Assembly (NCBI GenBank): GCA_018651445.1
Contig: JABIDZ010000094.1
Coordinates: 1 to 9,187, forward strand
Reading direction: 5' to 3'
DNA: 9,187 bases
From: Candidatus Iainarchaeum sp.
GTDB taxonomy: Archaea > Iainarchaeota > Iainarchaeia > Iainarchaeales > JAAZKV01
Shown: piece after piece, positions 1-6,527 of the stretch
Position numbering within the stretch: position 1 is the first letter of the stretch
Layout: the number at the start of each line of letters is the position of its first letter
Notes under the pieces: generated by a model
The model's database searches: none
Told to the model about the DNA's origin: nothing
The model's input: only the letters and a program-made list of their open reading frames with translations
Made by a program: the position numbers and the translations under genes

Positions 1-333
1 AACTTTTCCTTGTTTGAAATCAATATTATGAACTTCTCGATTAATAGGCAATTCAATCATAAAATGTACAATTGGTCGCTTTGTAACATTATGCACTCTT
101 TCTTGTGCAACAATAACTGGTTCAAAACCCTTTTCTCTTAATAAAACAACTGTTGCCATTGTCAAATCAATACAAGTATTCACATAATTAGTTCTTTTTG
201 TTTTCAAAACTTCTCCAGGCGTCCTTTCACCGGCTCTAGCGCCATGTTCTTTAGCACCCATCTTAGTTAATTGAATATTTTCTTTTATCCAATCAAGAAC
301 TTTCAAAACCTCATTCATTTGTTTAGTAGGCAT
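1..333 (-). CDS. Transglutaminase-like protein, N-terminal 111 residues (runs off left edge)
   Basis: An uninterrupted minus-strand frame runs from ATG (complement of 331-333) to the window edge, giving 111 residues beginning MPTKQMNEVLKVLDWIKENI. The middle reads NTCIDLTMATVVLLREKGFEP and then VHFMIEL and NIDF. A Cys at the head of a hydrophobic helix (Cys54), a His on a strand (His90) and an Asp 15 residues later (Asp105) match the order and spacing of the Cys-His-Asp triad of transglutaminase-like (papain-fold) enzymes. In that superfamily the triad carries out protease, amidase or acyl-transfer chemistry. The substrate cannot be inferred. There is no signal peptide, so it is probably cytoplasmic. 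The start is supported by an A/T box GTTTTATTAAC centred 26 nt upstream (354-364) and by ATATATT directly before ATG. The missing C-terminus prevents a firm family call; another Cys-hydrolase fold is possible. Confidence 0.6.
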   Translation of the reverse strand, partial: MPTKQMNEVLKVLDWIKENIQLTKMGAKEHGARAGERTPGEVLKTKRTNYVNTCIDLTMATVVLLREKGFEPVIVAQERVHNVTKRPIVHFMIELPINREVHNIDFKQGKV

Positions 334-353
334 AATATATTTTCTTTTTCAAA

Positions 354-364
354 GTTAATAAAAC
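354..364 (-). promoter_or_regulatory. Putative archaeal promoter (TATA-like box) for the 1-333 gene
   Basis: On the minus strand the box reads GTTTTATTAAC, centred 26 nt before the ATG, the usual TATA position when transcription starts at or next to the start codon. The 44 nt upstream of this start (334-377) match 4416-4459 at 40 of 44 positions, so this leader and promoter exist in two copies in the window. Confidence 0.45.
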
Positions 365-499
365 AAGTGTCCTAGAAAACGTGAGTTTTTCAAGCTCTCC
401 GCTTCACCTTACCTGGAGCAACAGCGACGTTCCACCAGCGTAGCCAATTTAGCGCAGGTTTGCCCAGAGGCAAAAGTGCCGGCACGCTACCCCCAATAA
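365..499. repeat. G+C-rich structured intergenic element, copy 1 (possible ncRNA)
   Basis: This gene-free stretch is about 60% G+C from 395 to 493, against roughly a third in the flanking genes. It holds blocks found again at 4447-4553: a CCTAGAA box (365-377), an exact 21-nt block (416-436) starting GAGCAACAGCGACG, and an exact 24-nt block (476-499) starting GTGCCGGCACGCTACCC. A hairpin is visible at 459-474 (TTTGCC, loop CAGA, GGCAAA), with a weaker one bounded by GCTC and GAGC at about 394-419. Copy 1 carries about 29 nt between the two blocks that copy 2 lacks. Local G+C enrichment and hairpins in an AT-rich archaeon are typical of structured RNA, but a non-autonomous mobile repeat fits too. 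I do not recognise tRNA, SRP RNA or RNase P RNA in it. Confidence 0.5.
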
Positions 500-515
500 T
501 TTAATCCTTTCCAAT
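498..515. repeat. 18-mer repeat, copy 1 (AATTTAATCCTTTCCAAT)
   Basis: This 18-mer occurs exactly three times: here, at 5680-5697 and at 9055-9072. On the minus strand it reads ATTGGAAAGGATTAAATT, resembling a purine-rich BRE followed by a TATA-like ATTAAATT. At 5680 it sits in the promoter position of a gene. Here the same reading predicts a minus-strand transcript starting near 476, at the GTGCCGGCAC end of the G+C-rich element, so it may be the promoter of a small RNA. Confidence 0.5.
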
Positions 516-539
516 CAAATAACTTGTGAGTGAACTAAG

Positions 540-1367
540 CTAACGCTTTCCTGCACGTTTTCGTTTTGTAACCGGTTTTTGTGTAATTTTTCGATACGTT
601 CGATTGAGCATTGCAGCTTCTTTTTTTGCATCGATCCCACGTTGAAATCGCTTTTTTCTTCTTACAAATGCTTCAGTTATAACTCCTTTTTTAGTGTATT
701 CTCTAGCTGCTTCCGCAAAATACATGGTTCTTTGATCCAAAGACAACATTGCTTTTCTATTAGGATGTTGTAATAATTTTCTTCTTTTCACACTTGTTTT
801 TTGTTCACCATAATAAGCTTCTTGTATTAGTTTTAGATTTTTTCGCAGATTATCAGTTAAATCTTCAACACAATCGCCGTAATATTCTCCGTATGCATTA
901 ATTTGAACATGATGTGCAGGCATATACCCTCTAGTATGTAATTGTCGCGCAAGATAATTTGTTTTCATTTCGCCAGGGTTTAGGTTTTGAGACACATACA
1001 AAAGCTTATTTCCAAGAACTCCTTTAGCTTCGTGCAAAAAGTCTTGATAAGTTTTACTCATTGCTCCAAGCTTTCCCTTTGTTAGTCCCTCCGAAAAAAA
1101 TTCACTTTCCCTATTATCTTCAAGTTCTCTTGGACCAACAATAATAAATATAGTGTACGGATCCGCTTTTGCTTTCTTTATTCTTTCATTCCACGCTTTG
1201 ATAAATCCAAGTGTTTTGTATTCTTCAGCAGCCTGTTTTTCAGAAAAATTTTTTACATGTCCTGCTCGACCAAATCTTTTAGCATGTTCTAAAACAAAAA
1301 AAGGGTGAACTAAAAGTTCGACTCTATCATATGCCGTAAATTCCTGAATTGTTTCTTTCTTTGCCAT
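540..1367 (-). CDS. Hypothetical protein, 275 aa, alpha/beta with basic C-terminus
   Basis: I do not recognise the family. The protein alternates predicted strands and helices: VELLVHPFF (16-24), YTIFIIVGPRE (71-81), KLLYVSQNL (121-129) and HHVQINAYGEYYGDCVEDL (152-170). This suggests an alpha/beta domain of about 180 residues. The most motif-like parts are HPFF, VGPRE and GEYYGDCV; Cys166 could be functional. Residues 190-275 are strongly basic, with several KRRK/RRKKR patches, and could bind nucleic acid or the ribosome. There is no signal peptide or membrane segment. The start is chosen because ATG is preceded by TTTATTAT and by an ATTAAATT box 26 nt upstream, and the next in-frame ATG is far downstream. 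It is divergent from the surface-protein gene across an 80-bp gap. Confidence 0.75.
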   Translation of the reverse strand: MAKKETIQEFTAYDRVELLVHPFFVLEHAKRFGRAGHVKNFSEKQAAEEYKTLGFIKAWNERIKKAKADPYTIFIIVGPRELEDNRESEFFSEGLTKGKLGAMSKTYQDFLHEAKGVLGNKLLYVSQNLNPGEMKTNYLARQLHTRGYMPAHHVQINAYGEYYGDCVEDLTDNLRKNLKLIQEAYYGEQKTSVKRRKLLQHPNRKAMLSLDQRTMYFAEAAREYTKKGVITEAFVRRKKRFQRGIDAKKEAAMLNRTYRKITQKPVTKRKRAGKR

Positions 1368-1385
1368 ATAATAAAGATACTATTT

Positions 1386-1404
1386 GAAACAATTTAATTG
1401 TTTC
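1386..1404. promoter_or_regulatory. Perfect 19-bp palindrome in the divergent promoter region
   Basis: GAAACAATTTAATTGTTTC has 9-nt arms that pair perfectly around a central T. It overlaps the -26 box (ATTAAATT) of the minus-strand gene 540-1367 and lies 15 nt from the TATA box of the plus-strand surface-protein gene. Its left half, GAAACAATTTAAT, recurs at 5675-5687 in the promoter of the 5158-5658 gene. Position and symmetry fit an operator for a dimeric repressor that would block TBP, but the half-site may simply be the promoter core. Confidence 0.5.
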
Positions 1405-1418
1405 TAGAGAGGGCAGAG

Positions 1419-1428
1419 TTTTATAAAA
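1419..1428 (+). promoter_or_regulatory. TATA box upstream of the surface-protein gene
   Basis: TTTTATAAAA lies about 24 nt before the ATG at 1448 and is the closest match in the window to an archaeal TATA consensus. A second box, TTTATAA at 1464-1470, is centred 26 nt before an in-frame ATG at 1493, so two start sites are possible. Confidence 0.45.
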
Positions 1429-1447
1429 ACTACTAACAATTGCTGAG

Positions 1448-4372
1448 ATGCTTTACAAGAAGATTTATAAGGTAAAAAGTAATTATTTCATAATGTTTAA
1501 CTACCCGCATTGGATAATTGTTTCTGCATTGATTTTGTTTTTTTCTGTTTCGGTTTTTGCGTTTGCTGATGGAAATGGATCCTCAAGCAACCCTTACCAA
1601 ATTGAAAACTGTACCGACTTAAATGCAATAAGTGCTAGTCCTGGATCAAGTTATGTTTTAGACAGTAATATAGATTGTAATGGATTTGATTTTGTACCCA
1701 TTGGCCTTACTTGGGACACAGGCACTAAGTTTACTGGTTCTTTTGATGGAAACTATAAAACTATTTCGAATCTAACTATTAACTCTAATTCATATGAATA
1801 TGTTGGTTTATTTGGATATGTGGACAGTCCAGCATTAATAACAAACATTGATTTAAATGGGGGAACATTTACAAGCAACAATAATGATTCTTACAGTGCT
1901 ATTGGTTCAATAGTTGGGAGATTAAGTGATGGTATTGTAGCAGGAGTAAATTCAAATACCACTATTAATGGCGGAAGCAATGTAAAAACAGTTGGAGGGT
2001 TAATAGGTTATTTAGTTAATAATAATGCCCAAATTATACAATGCTCTTATTCTGGAAATGTTACATCAACCTATGCTACCGCAACAAGTAATGCTGGGAT
2101 TGGAGGACTAGTTGGAAAAGCACATACTGGAAATATACAAAATAGTTATGTAACTTCAACAGCCAACATAGTTGGAATTACTCAAGTTGGAGGAATCATT
2201 GGAAACGCAAATAATTCTTGTGGCGGTTGTGAGTTTCCTTACATAAAAAAATCATATTCAGATGGGAATGTGTTTGCAAGTGGAGCTTATGCTGGTGGAT
2301 TAATTGGATATGTTGGAGGAAATGGAACAATTATTGAAAATTCATTTGCAACAGGCCCAGTAACAGGAGCGTCTTCAACAGGGGGCTTATATGGAACAAT
2401 TGCAACAGCTCCTACTGATACAAATAATTATTATGATCCAACAACAACAACACAATCATATTATACTGCAACCACAGCTGGAAATCAAGGGACAAGAGCA
2501 GATTGGTTTGGAACAAGTTCAGCTGAACCATTACCCAATTGGGATTTTAATAATTTTTGGCAGACCGTTGTCGGGGCACTACCAACAAAAAGACTTGTTT
2601 CAACAGATGCTCCCAACGCCCCTTCAAATTTAGCTACCGAAGAGTATACTGCAGGATCGATTGATTTTAATTTTGAAATCCCTACAACAGGCAATCTTTC
2701 TTTTGACATTACGTACGAGTTATGGGTAAAAAACAGTGCTGATGAATGGGATGCAGGCGGCAGTTCTTCTTGGAGTGGTTCAACAAATAGCGGGAATACT
2801 ACTTCCGATCAAGATGATGAAGCTTTTGATTATAACACTACTTATAATTTAAGATTGAGAAGTTCCAATGATTTTGGAGAAAGTGATTGGATAACTTTAG
2901 ATTTAAATTCAGGCGATACCCCAACAATGAATTTGTCTGAAACAATACTTGATCAAAATGATTTTAACGGAGCAGGAGACGCACAAGGATGGAGCGGAGA
3001 CGATACTCATTGGGAACACACATTACCATTTCCGTTTACATTTTACGAACGAACATATGAAACAATTTATGTTGGATCAAATGGTTTTATTGCTTTTAAA
3101 GAAGCTGAGTATATAGATTATTATTTTTATGACACAACAATCGATAGTGAATTTTTTTATTCACCATTAATAATTGCTATGGGAGTCGATTTAGAGACTA
3201 ATGAAATTTATATTACTGAAGATGCCAACAGAGTAATTATTAGATGGGACGCAATAGAGCTTGAAAATACAGACAATAATGTAAATTTTGAAATAGTTCT
3301 TAATGATAACAACACATTCCAAATTAATTATGGTTCTTTTGATGAAGAATTAAGTTATGGCGCAGTAGTTGGAGTACAAGAAGGAAGTGGCATTTATACT
3401 GCCTCAGCATATGAGGGTCAAACTGTTTTTGACAATGTTAATGCTGCCTTTTGGGACCTTCTAGATAGCGATAATGATGGAAACTTCGATTCAGTAGATC
3501 CATTGTTTCATACTGAAACACAAGTGACTACAACCGGCTTAACAAATGATTTAAACATTTTAGTTGGAGGGGAAGACACAAACCAATTATTTAGTGGAAC
3601 AAAGGAAATGGTATTCTATGATGGTTCAACAAAGTTCATGGATTTCAACCACGATTTCGATACAAATAATTTCGATTTAAACCTAGTACAGATTGAAATC
3701 TCAAGTAATGGAATAGTGATTGACTTAAATGCTCAACTCCAAAGTGATCAAAACAAAACATTATACTTAACCAATAACAATTTTGCTAGTTTATGTGTAG
3801 AAAATGCGCCCATAACCAGCATTACTGACATAAGTTCAACATGTGATGGGACAAATGAATATAACTTCACGACTTGTCTAACTAGTGGAAGTTATTCAAC
3901 TGCTGGAATAAGTTGCACTCTTGTTGGAAGTACAATTACTGTAAGCAACTTAATGTACTCAGGAATTTTGGGAACAGTTACAGCAACAGTAAACAATACC
4001 TCGAACCCAACCACATATGGCGGCATCCCCTGCAAATCAAAATGGGAATGCACAGAATGGAGCACATGCGATCAAAACAACAACCAAACAAGAACTTGTG
4101 AAGACGCAAGCAATTGTATCACACACACGAATAAACCAACACTAATACAAGATTGTGTTTTAGATGAAAATACAAATGACCCGCCAAATCCAGATACAAA
4201 TAATTCTAAACCCGCAAACCAAGTTGATAATGTTGACCAAAATCAATTTACTTCAAACAACCAAAATAACCCAACAGAAGAATTAGAAAAACCACAAGAT
4301 TTAAGCTTAATATTTGGAATGATCCTTATAATCCTAATTGTTGTTGTTTTTATTTATAATAAAAAGAAGTAA
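1448..4372 (+). CDS. Large secreted, membrane-anchored surface protein with GLUG-like, Fn3-like and Cys-rich domains
   Basis: Predicted cell-surface protein of 974 residues. A signal peptide (hydrophobic 22-38, likely cut after FAFA40) precedes NPYQIENCTDLNAI and a GSFDGN-TISNLTI motif (97-112). GLUG-type repeats follow: GGLIGY, GGLVGK, GGIIGN and GGLIGY, at about 118-320, which form beta-helical adhesin-like folds. Residues 388-490 look Fn3-like. Residues 520-660 form a beta-rich domain (VGSNGFIAF, VIIRWDAIEL, FQINYGS). DSDNDGNFDSVDP (673-685) is a Ca-binding-type Asp loop. A domain with paired Cys (780-860) precedes CKSKWECTEWSTC (862-874) and further Cys up to 903. An Asn/Pro/Gln-rich spacer and a single membrane segment (952-970) ending NKKK anchor it. 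Many N-x-S/T sites could be glycosylated. The true start may be Met16 (1493), which gives a shorter, more typical signal peptide. Its ligand is unknown; adhesion is an inference. Confidence 0.85.
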   Translation: MLYKKIYKVKSNYFIMFNYPHWIIVSALILFFSVSVFAFADGNGSSSNPYQIENCTDLNAISASPGSSYVLDSNIDCNGFDFVPIGLTWDTGTKFTGSFDGNYKTISNLTINSNSYEYVGLFGYVDSPALITNIDLNGGTFTSNNNDSYSAIGSIVGRLSDGIVAGVNSNTTINGGSNVKTVGGLIGYLVNNNAQIIQCSYSGNVTSTYATATSNAGIGGLVGKAHTGNIQNSYVTSTANIVGITQVGGIIGNANNSCGGCEFPYIKKSYSDGNVFASGAYAGGLIGYVGGNGTIIENSFATGPVTGASSTGGLYGTIATAPTDTNNYYDPTTTTQSYYTATTAGNQGTRADWFGTSSAEPLPNWDFNNFWQTVVGALPTKRLVSTDAPNAPSNLATEEYTAGSIDFNFEIPTTGNLSFDITYELWVKNSADEWDAGGSSSWSGSTNSGNTTSDQDDEAFDYNTTYNLRLRSSNDFGESDWITLDLNSGDTPTMNLSETILDQNDFNGAGDAQGWSGDDTHWEHTLPFPFTFYERTYETIYVGSNGFIAFKEAEYIDYYFYDTTIDSEFFYSPLIIAMGVDLETNEIYITEDANRVIIRWDAIELENTDNNVNFEIVLNDNNTFQINYGSFDEELSYGAVVGVQEGSGIYTASAYEGQTVFDNVNAAFWDLLDSDNDGNFDSVDPLFHTETQVTTTGLTNDLNILVGGEDTNQLFSGTKEMVFYDGSTKFMDFNHDFDTNNFDLNLVQIEISSNGIVIDLNAQLQSDQNKTLYLTNNNFASLCVENAPITSITDISSTCDGTNEYNFTTCLTSGSYSTAGISCTLVGSTITVSNLMYSGILGTVTATVNNTSNPTTYGGIPCKSKWECTEWSTCDQNNNQTRTCEDASNCITHTNKPTLIQDCVLDENTNDPPNPDTNNSKPANQVDNVDQNQFTSNNQNNPTEELEKPQDLSLIFGMILIILIVVVFIYNKKK

Positions 4373-4373
4373 T

Positions 4374-4415
4374 TTAAATTCTTCTAACAAAAAACAGTCT
4401 TTTTCTTACTTGCAT
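4374..4415 (-). pseudogene. Remnant of the 5' end of a gene related to 5158-5658
   Basis: On the minus strand, ATG at 4413-4415 opens a 13-codon frame, MQVRKRLFFVRRI, ending in TAA at 4374-4376. Its first 21 bases match the first 21 bases of the 5158-5658 gene (MQARKRM) at 19 positions. Upstream is an apparently intact promoter and leader like that of the 1-333 gene (40 of 44 matches). The rest of the gene is missing; one base beyond its stop lies the last base of the surface-protein gene. I read it as a truncated duplicate left by a rearrangement. A genuine 13-residue peptide is possible but unlikely. Confidence 0.5.
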
Positions 4416-4553
4416 AATATATTTTATTTTTCAAACTTAATAAAACAAATGCCCTAGAATAAGTGTGTTTCTAACAACTCCCGCTTTGCTCTTGCCCAGA
4501 GCAACAGCGACGTTCCACCTGCCCGCCCCGTGCCGGCACGCTACCCCCAATAA
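4416..4553. repeat. G+C-rich structured intergenic element, copy 2 (possible ncRNA)
   Basis: Counterpart of the element upstream of the left-edge gene. It keeps the leader/promoter block (4416-4459), the 21-nt block (4499-4519) and the 24-nt block with the GTGCCGGCAC palindrome (4530-4553), but only 10 nt of C/G-rich sequence separate the last two. A perfect 7-bp hairpin lies at 4486-4504 (TTGCTCT, loop TGCCC, AGAGCAA). In copy 1 the stem sequences differ while the flanking blocks are identical, although a GCTC/GAGC pairing is possible there too. That hints at conservation of structure but two copies cannot prove it. Confidence 0.5.
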
Positions 4554-4562
4554 CCTTAAATT
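4554..4562. promoter_or_regulatory. Promoter box of 2H gene copy 1, possibly bidirectional
   Basis: CCTTAAATT is centred 26 nt upstream of the ATG at 4584. Read on the minus strand it is AATTTAAGG, preceded by AAAAGG; transcription from it would begin near 4531, at the palindrome edge of the G+C-rich element. One box may therefore serve both the enzyme gene and a divergent small RNA. Confidence 0.35.
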
Positions 4563-4583
4563 CCTTTTAATTCAAATTATTAC

Positions 4584-5144
4584 ATGAAGAAAGTAACTAT
4601 TGTTCTAACTATTCCCCAACCACTAAACTCAAAACTTATTAAAGAAATAAAAGAATTACATAAAAAATATGGCGAGTATTGTGAGAGTAAATATCCAAAT
4701 GATGGCGAATACAGAGACGTTCCTCACATTACTTTGTTTGAAATGGGTCCTTGTTATAAAAACATAAAACAAATTAAGTCAAAACTAGAAAGAATCGCAA
4801 AAAACCACAAACCCCTAAAAATCAATTCAAAACAATTAACTTTGTTTAATGGCCGCGGATTAAAACACTTAGTAGTCGAAGTAAAAAACACTAAACAAAT
4901 ACAAGCGCTTCACAACGAAATAGTAAAAGAACTCTCTCCTCTAGCAAAAAAGAAGAGTGAGTACATTTTAGATAAATACGAACCACATTTATCAAAAATA
5001 ATTAATATGCCAATAACAATAGCAAAACAAACGCTTAACGACGCAAAAATAAAAGAATTTGAATTCACTGCAAACGAAATTGGCGTAAAAGTAAGACAAG
5101 AAAACACTTATTGTATAATTGAAAAAAAGATTCGATTAGATTGA
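4584..5144 (+). CDS. 2H phosphoesterase / LigT-like protein, copy 1
   Basis: The 186-residue length and motifs fit the 2H (LigT, 2',5'-RNA ligase-like) phosphoesterase superfamily. The two signature H-x-T/S motifs are VPHITLF (His48, Thr50) and EPHLSKI (His135, Ser137), about 87 residues apart as the pseudo-symmetric fold requires. Known members act on 2',5'- or 2',3'-cyclic phosphate ends of RNA and on ADP-ribose 1'',2''-cyclic phosphate; which substrate applies here is unknown. It is likely cytoplasmic, with no signal peptide. ATG 4584 is chosen because the copy at 7259 has the same start and length, and the promoter box has the right spacing. It converges on the basic gene 5158-5658 with only 13 nt between stops. 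A paralogue 172/186 identical lies 2.1 kb downstream. Confidence 0.85.
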   Translation: MKKVTIVLTIPQPLNSKLIKEIKELHKKYGEYCESKYPNDGEYRDVPHITLFEMGPCYKNIKQIKSKLERIAKNHKPLKINSKQLTLFNGRGLKHLVVEVKNTKQIQALHNEIVKELSPLAKKKSEYILDKYEPHLSKIINMPITIAKQTLNDAKIKEFEFTANEIGVKVRQENTYCIIEKKIRLD

Positions 5145-5157
5145 GTAAAGAGATTAA

Positions 5158-5658
5158 CTAACTACAAATCCGTTTGTGAGAATATCCTCTTCTCCTTAAT
5201 TCGATGTATACCGGAATAACTAATCGAGCTAATTGTGCAGAAGCTTTATCGGTAATTTTGTTCTGCCATGTTTCCAGAAGCCCATCTTTTTTTGAAACCC
5301 ACCCACGCTTTTTCATAATTACATTCGGATGTAAATTAACAACACGATTTTCAGAAATTCCTAATTTATGTATTATCACATCAATCTCAATAATCAATTT
5401 TTTCATTTCCGGACGCCTTATCTTATGCCTCCCTTCTGCTCCAGGAAGAGACCTAAGAAAATTATTAAAATAATACAATTCCCAGTTTTCTCCAAAATTA
5501 GAATACTCATCTTTAGCAACTGCCAATTCAGCTTTTACTTTTGCTTCCATTTTAGCATAAGACATTCTAACTCTTGGAAGCTCTGTTTTCAATAATCTTT
5601 TTCTTTTTATTATTGCTCTTCCCTGCTTAACCACTAACATTCTTTTTCTTGCTTGCAT
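5158..5658 (-). CDS. Basic hypothetical protein, 166 aa
   Basis: I do not recognise the family. The protein is rich in Lys and Arg, especially at the N-terminus (MQARKRM, IKRKRLLK) and at RGWVSKKDG and ELRRRGYSHKR. It seems mostly helical, with no signal peptide or membrane segment. ELYYFNNFLRSLPGAEGRHKIRRPEM (60-85) and RVVNLHPNVIMKKRGW (105-120) look like the core. The charge suggests nucleic-acid binding, which is inference only. The start is supported by TTTATT just before ATG, the GGATTAAATTG box 26 nt upstream, and the match of its first 21 bases with the remnant at 4374-4415. It lies 83 nt downstream of the membrane-protein gene on the same strand, with its own promoter signal in that gap. 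Confidence 0.75.
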   Translation of the reverse strand: MQARKRMLVVKQGRAIIKRKRLLKTELPRVRMSYAKMEAKVKAELAVAKDEYSNFGENWELYYFNNFLRSLPGAEGRHKIRRPEMKKLIIEIDVIIHKLGISENRVVNLHPNVIMKKRGWVSKKDGLLETWQNKITDKASAQLARLVIPVYIELRRRGYSHKRICS

Positions 5659-5679
5659 AATAAAGTTAAGTTTCGAAAC

Positions 5680-5697
5680 AATTTAATCCTTTCCAAT
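5680..5697 (-). promoter_or_regulatory. 18-mer repeat, copy 2, as promoter of the 5158-5658 gene
   Basis: On the minus strand ATTGGAAAGGATTAAATT places a BRE/TATA-like box centred about 26 nt upstream of the ATG at 5658. This is the copy of the 18-mer whose position best explains it as a core promoter. It is preceded, in transcription order, by the TTCTAGGACACTT box (5698-5710). Confidence 0.45.
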
Positions 5698-5710
5698 AAG
5701 TGTCCTAGAA
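5698..5710 (-). promoter_or_regulatory. TTCTAGGACACTT upstream box, third copy
   Basis: The minus-strand sequence TTCTAGGACACTT is identical to 365-377 and differs at two bases from 4447-4459. The box lies 31, 31 and 39 nt upstream of the minus-strand starts at 333, 4415 and 5658. The last two copies also share AAACACA just before it. This suggests a common activator or regulator site next to the core promoter, though inherited duplication of leader DNA could also explain it. Confidence 0.4.
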
Positions 5711-5741
5711 TATGTGTGTTTGTATGTAATTTAAATCCTAA

Positions 5742-6452
5742 CTAACCTTGAGTCCACTTATCAAGATCCACTATCGCTAACTTAAGTAGCGAAATTGTAA
5801 AGAAAATAAGGCTTATCCAAGCAAGTATCAAAAAAGGATTTGGTATTTTGATTAGCATAAATAAATTGCCAAAAAAGTTTGTAAGAAATAAAAGAATTAT
5901 TGATAAGATAAGCCCGCCAAATAACCCAAATTCATAAGTTTTCCTTTTTAAGTTAATCAACGACTTTGGCTTGTTAGGATTACATTTAGTTAAAAATTGT
6001 CCAAATGGTTCTTTTTTATAAAAAAGACTGTAAATAGATTTATTTTTCATTATGCTCCAAAAAATTAAGTGTAAATTTGAAGCAAATATAATGAGTACCA
6101 AAAGAATTATTGTAAATAAAAGAGAGTTATAACTTGCAGACCCGAATAAATTGTTTGTAACATCGTTTGAGGGCAAAGAAAAAATCCCTACAAGCACTAT
6201 TGAAAAAGCATACGCAGGATAAACCAACATAGTATCTTTAACAAATCTTGCTAATACTAAAGCAATAAATTTTGATTTTGATGAAACTACTTTAACTAGC
6301 TTAAAACACGTTCCAAGTAATATAAAAATTACGGTTCCAATAATTATGATATTTATAGAAAATAATCCCAAAATAAAGAACGTGATTGAAAGAATGATCC
6401 AAATTACACAATTCTGGAGGATTTTTTCAAAAATCCTATTATTCATTTCCAT
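5742..6452 (-). CDS. Polytopic membrane protein, 236 aa, unknown function
   Basis: The protein is dominated by hydrophobic segments: about six membrane spans at 14-32, 34-53, 75-93, 109-131, 176-200 and 204-226. A Lys-rich loop lies between the fourth and fifth spans (135-172, including KNKSIYSLFYKKEPFGQFLTKCNPNKPKS), which by the positive-inside rule would be cytoplasmic. I see no transporter or enzyme motif. The start MEMN is preceded by TTTTATT, and TTTTATTG lies 23-30 nt upstream; Met3 (6444-6446) is an alternative start. It is followed on the same strand by the basic gene, but the intervening promoter argues against a simple operon. It shares a 163-nt divergent gap with the LRR lipoprotein gene. 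Confidence 0.75.
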   Translation of the reverse strand: MEMNNRIFEKILQNCVIWIILSITFFILGLFSINIIIIGTVIFILLGTCFKLVKVVSSKSKFIALVLARFVKDTMLVYPAYAFSIVLVGIFSLPSNDVTNNLFGSASYNSLLFTIILLVLIIFASNLHLIFWSIMKNKSIYSLFYKKEPFGQFLTKCNPNKPKSLINLKRKTYEFGLFGGLILSIILLFLTNFFGNLFMLIKIPNPFLILAWISLIFFTISLLKLAIVDLDKWTQG

Positions 6453-6527
6453 AATAAAACTAACTATCTAACACAATAAAACTCTTTCTAAATCTCAACT
6501 TCCCTTTTCCAAGAATCCAATACAAAC

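Larger units (their letters stand above)
4530..5155 (+). repeat. Long direct repeat, copy 1 (2H phosphoesterase cassette)
   Basis: This block is repeated in the same orientation at 7204-7830. It comprises the palindromic 24-nt block, the promoter box CCTTAAATT, the whole 2H gene and about 11 nt after its stop (GTAAAG then a G/A difference then GATT). The leaders differ by a 1-nt indel and a few substitutions. Identity ends abruptly at both edges: before the palindrome the two copies are unrelated, and after GATT they lead into different genes. Confidence 0.85.

Noticed and set aside
334..539. tRNA or another known housekeeping RNA in the G+C-rich element
   Set aside because: No cloverleaf, no T-loop GTTCRA context, and none of the conserved SRP or RNase P motifs could be placed on either strand.
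1748..2410. DNA-level tandem repeats or CRISPR-like array inside the surface-protein gene
   Set aside because: The repetitiveness is at protein level (GLUG-type GG-x-x-G motifs) with irregular spacing; there are no identical repeats with unique spacers.
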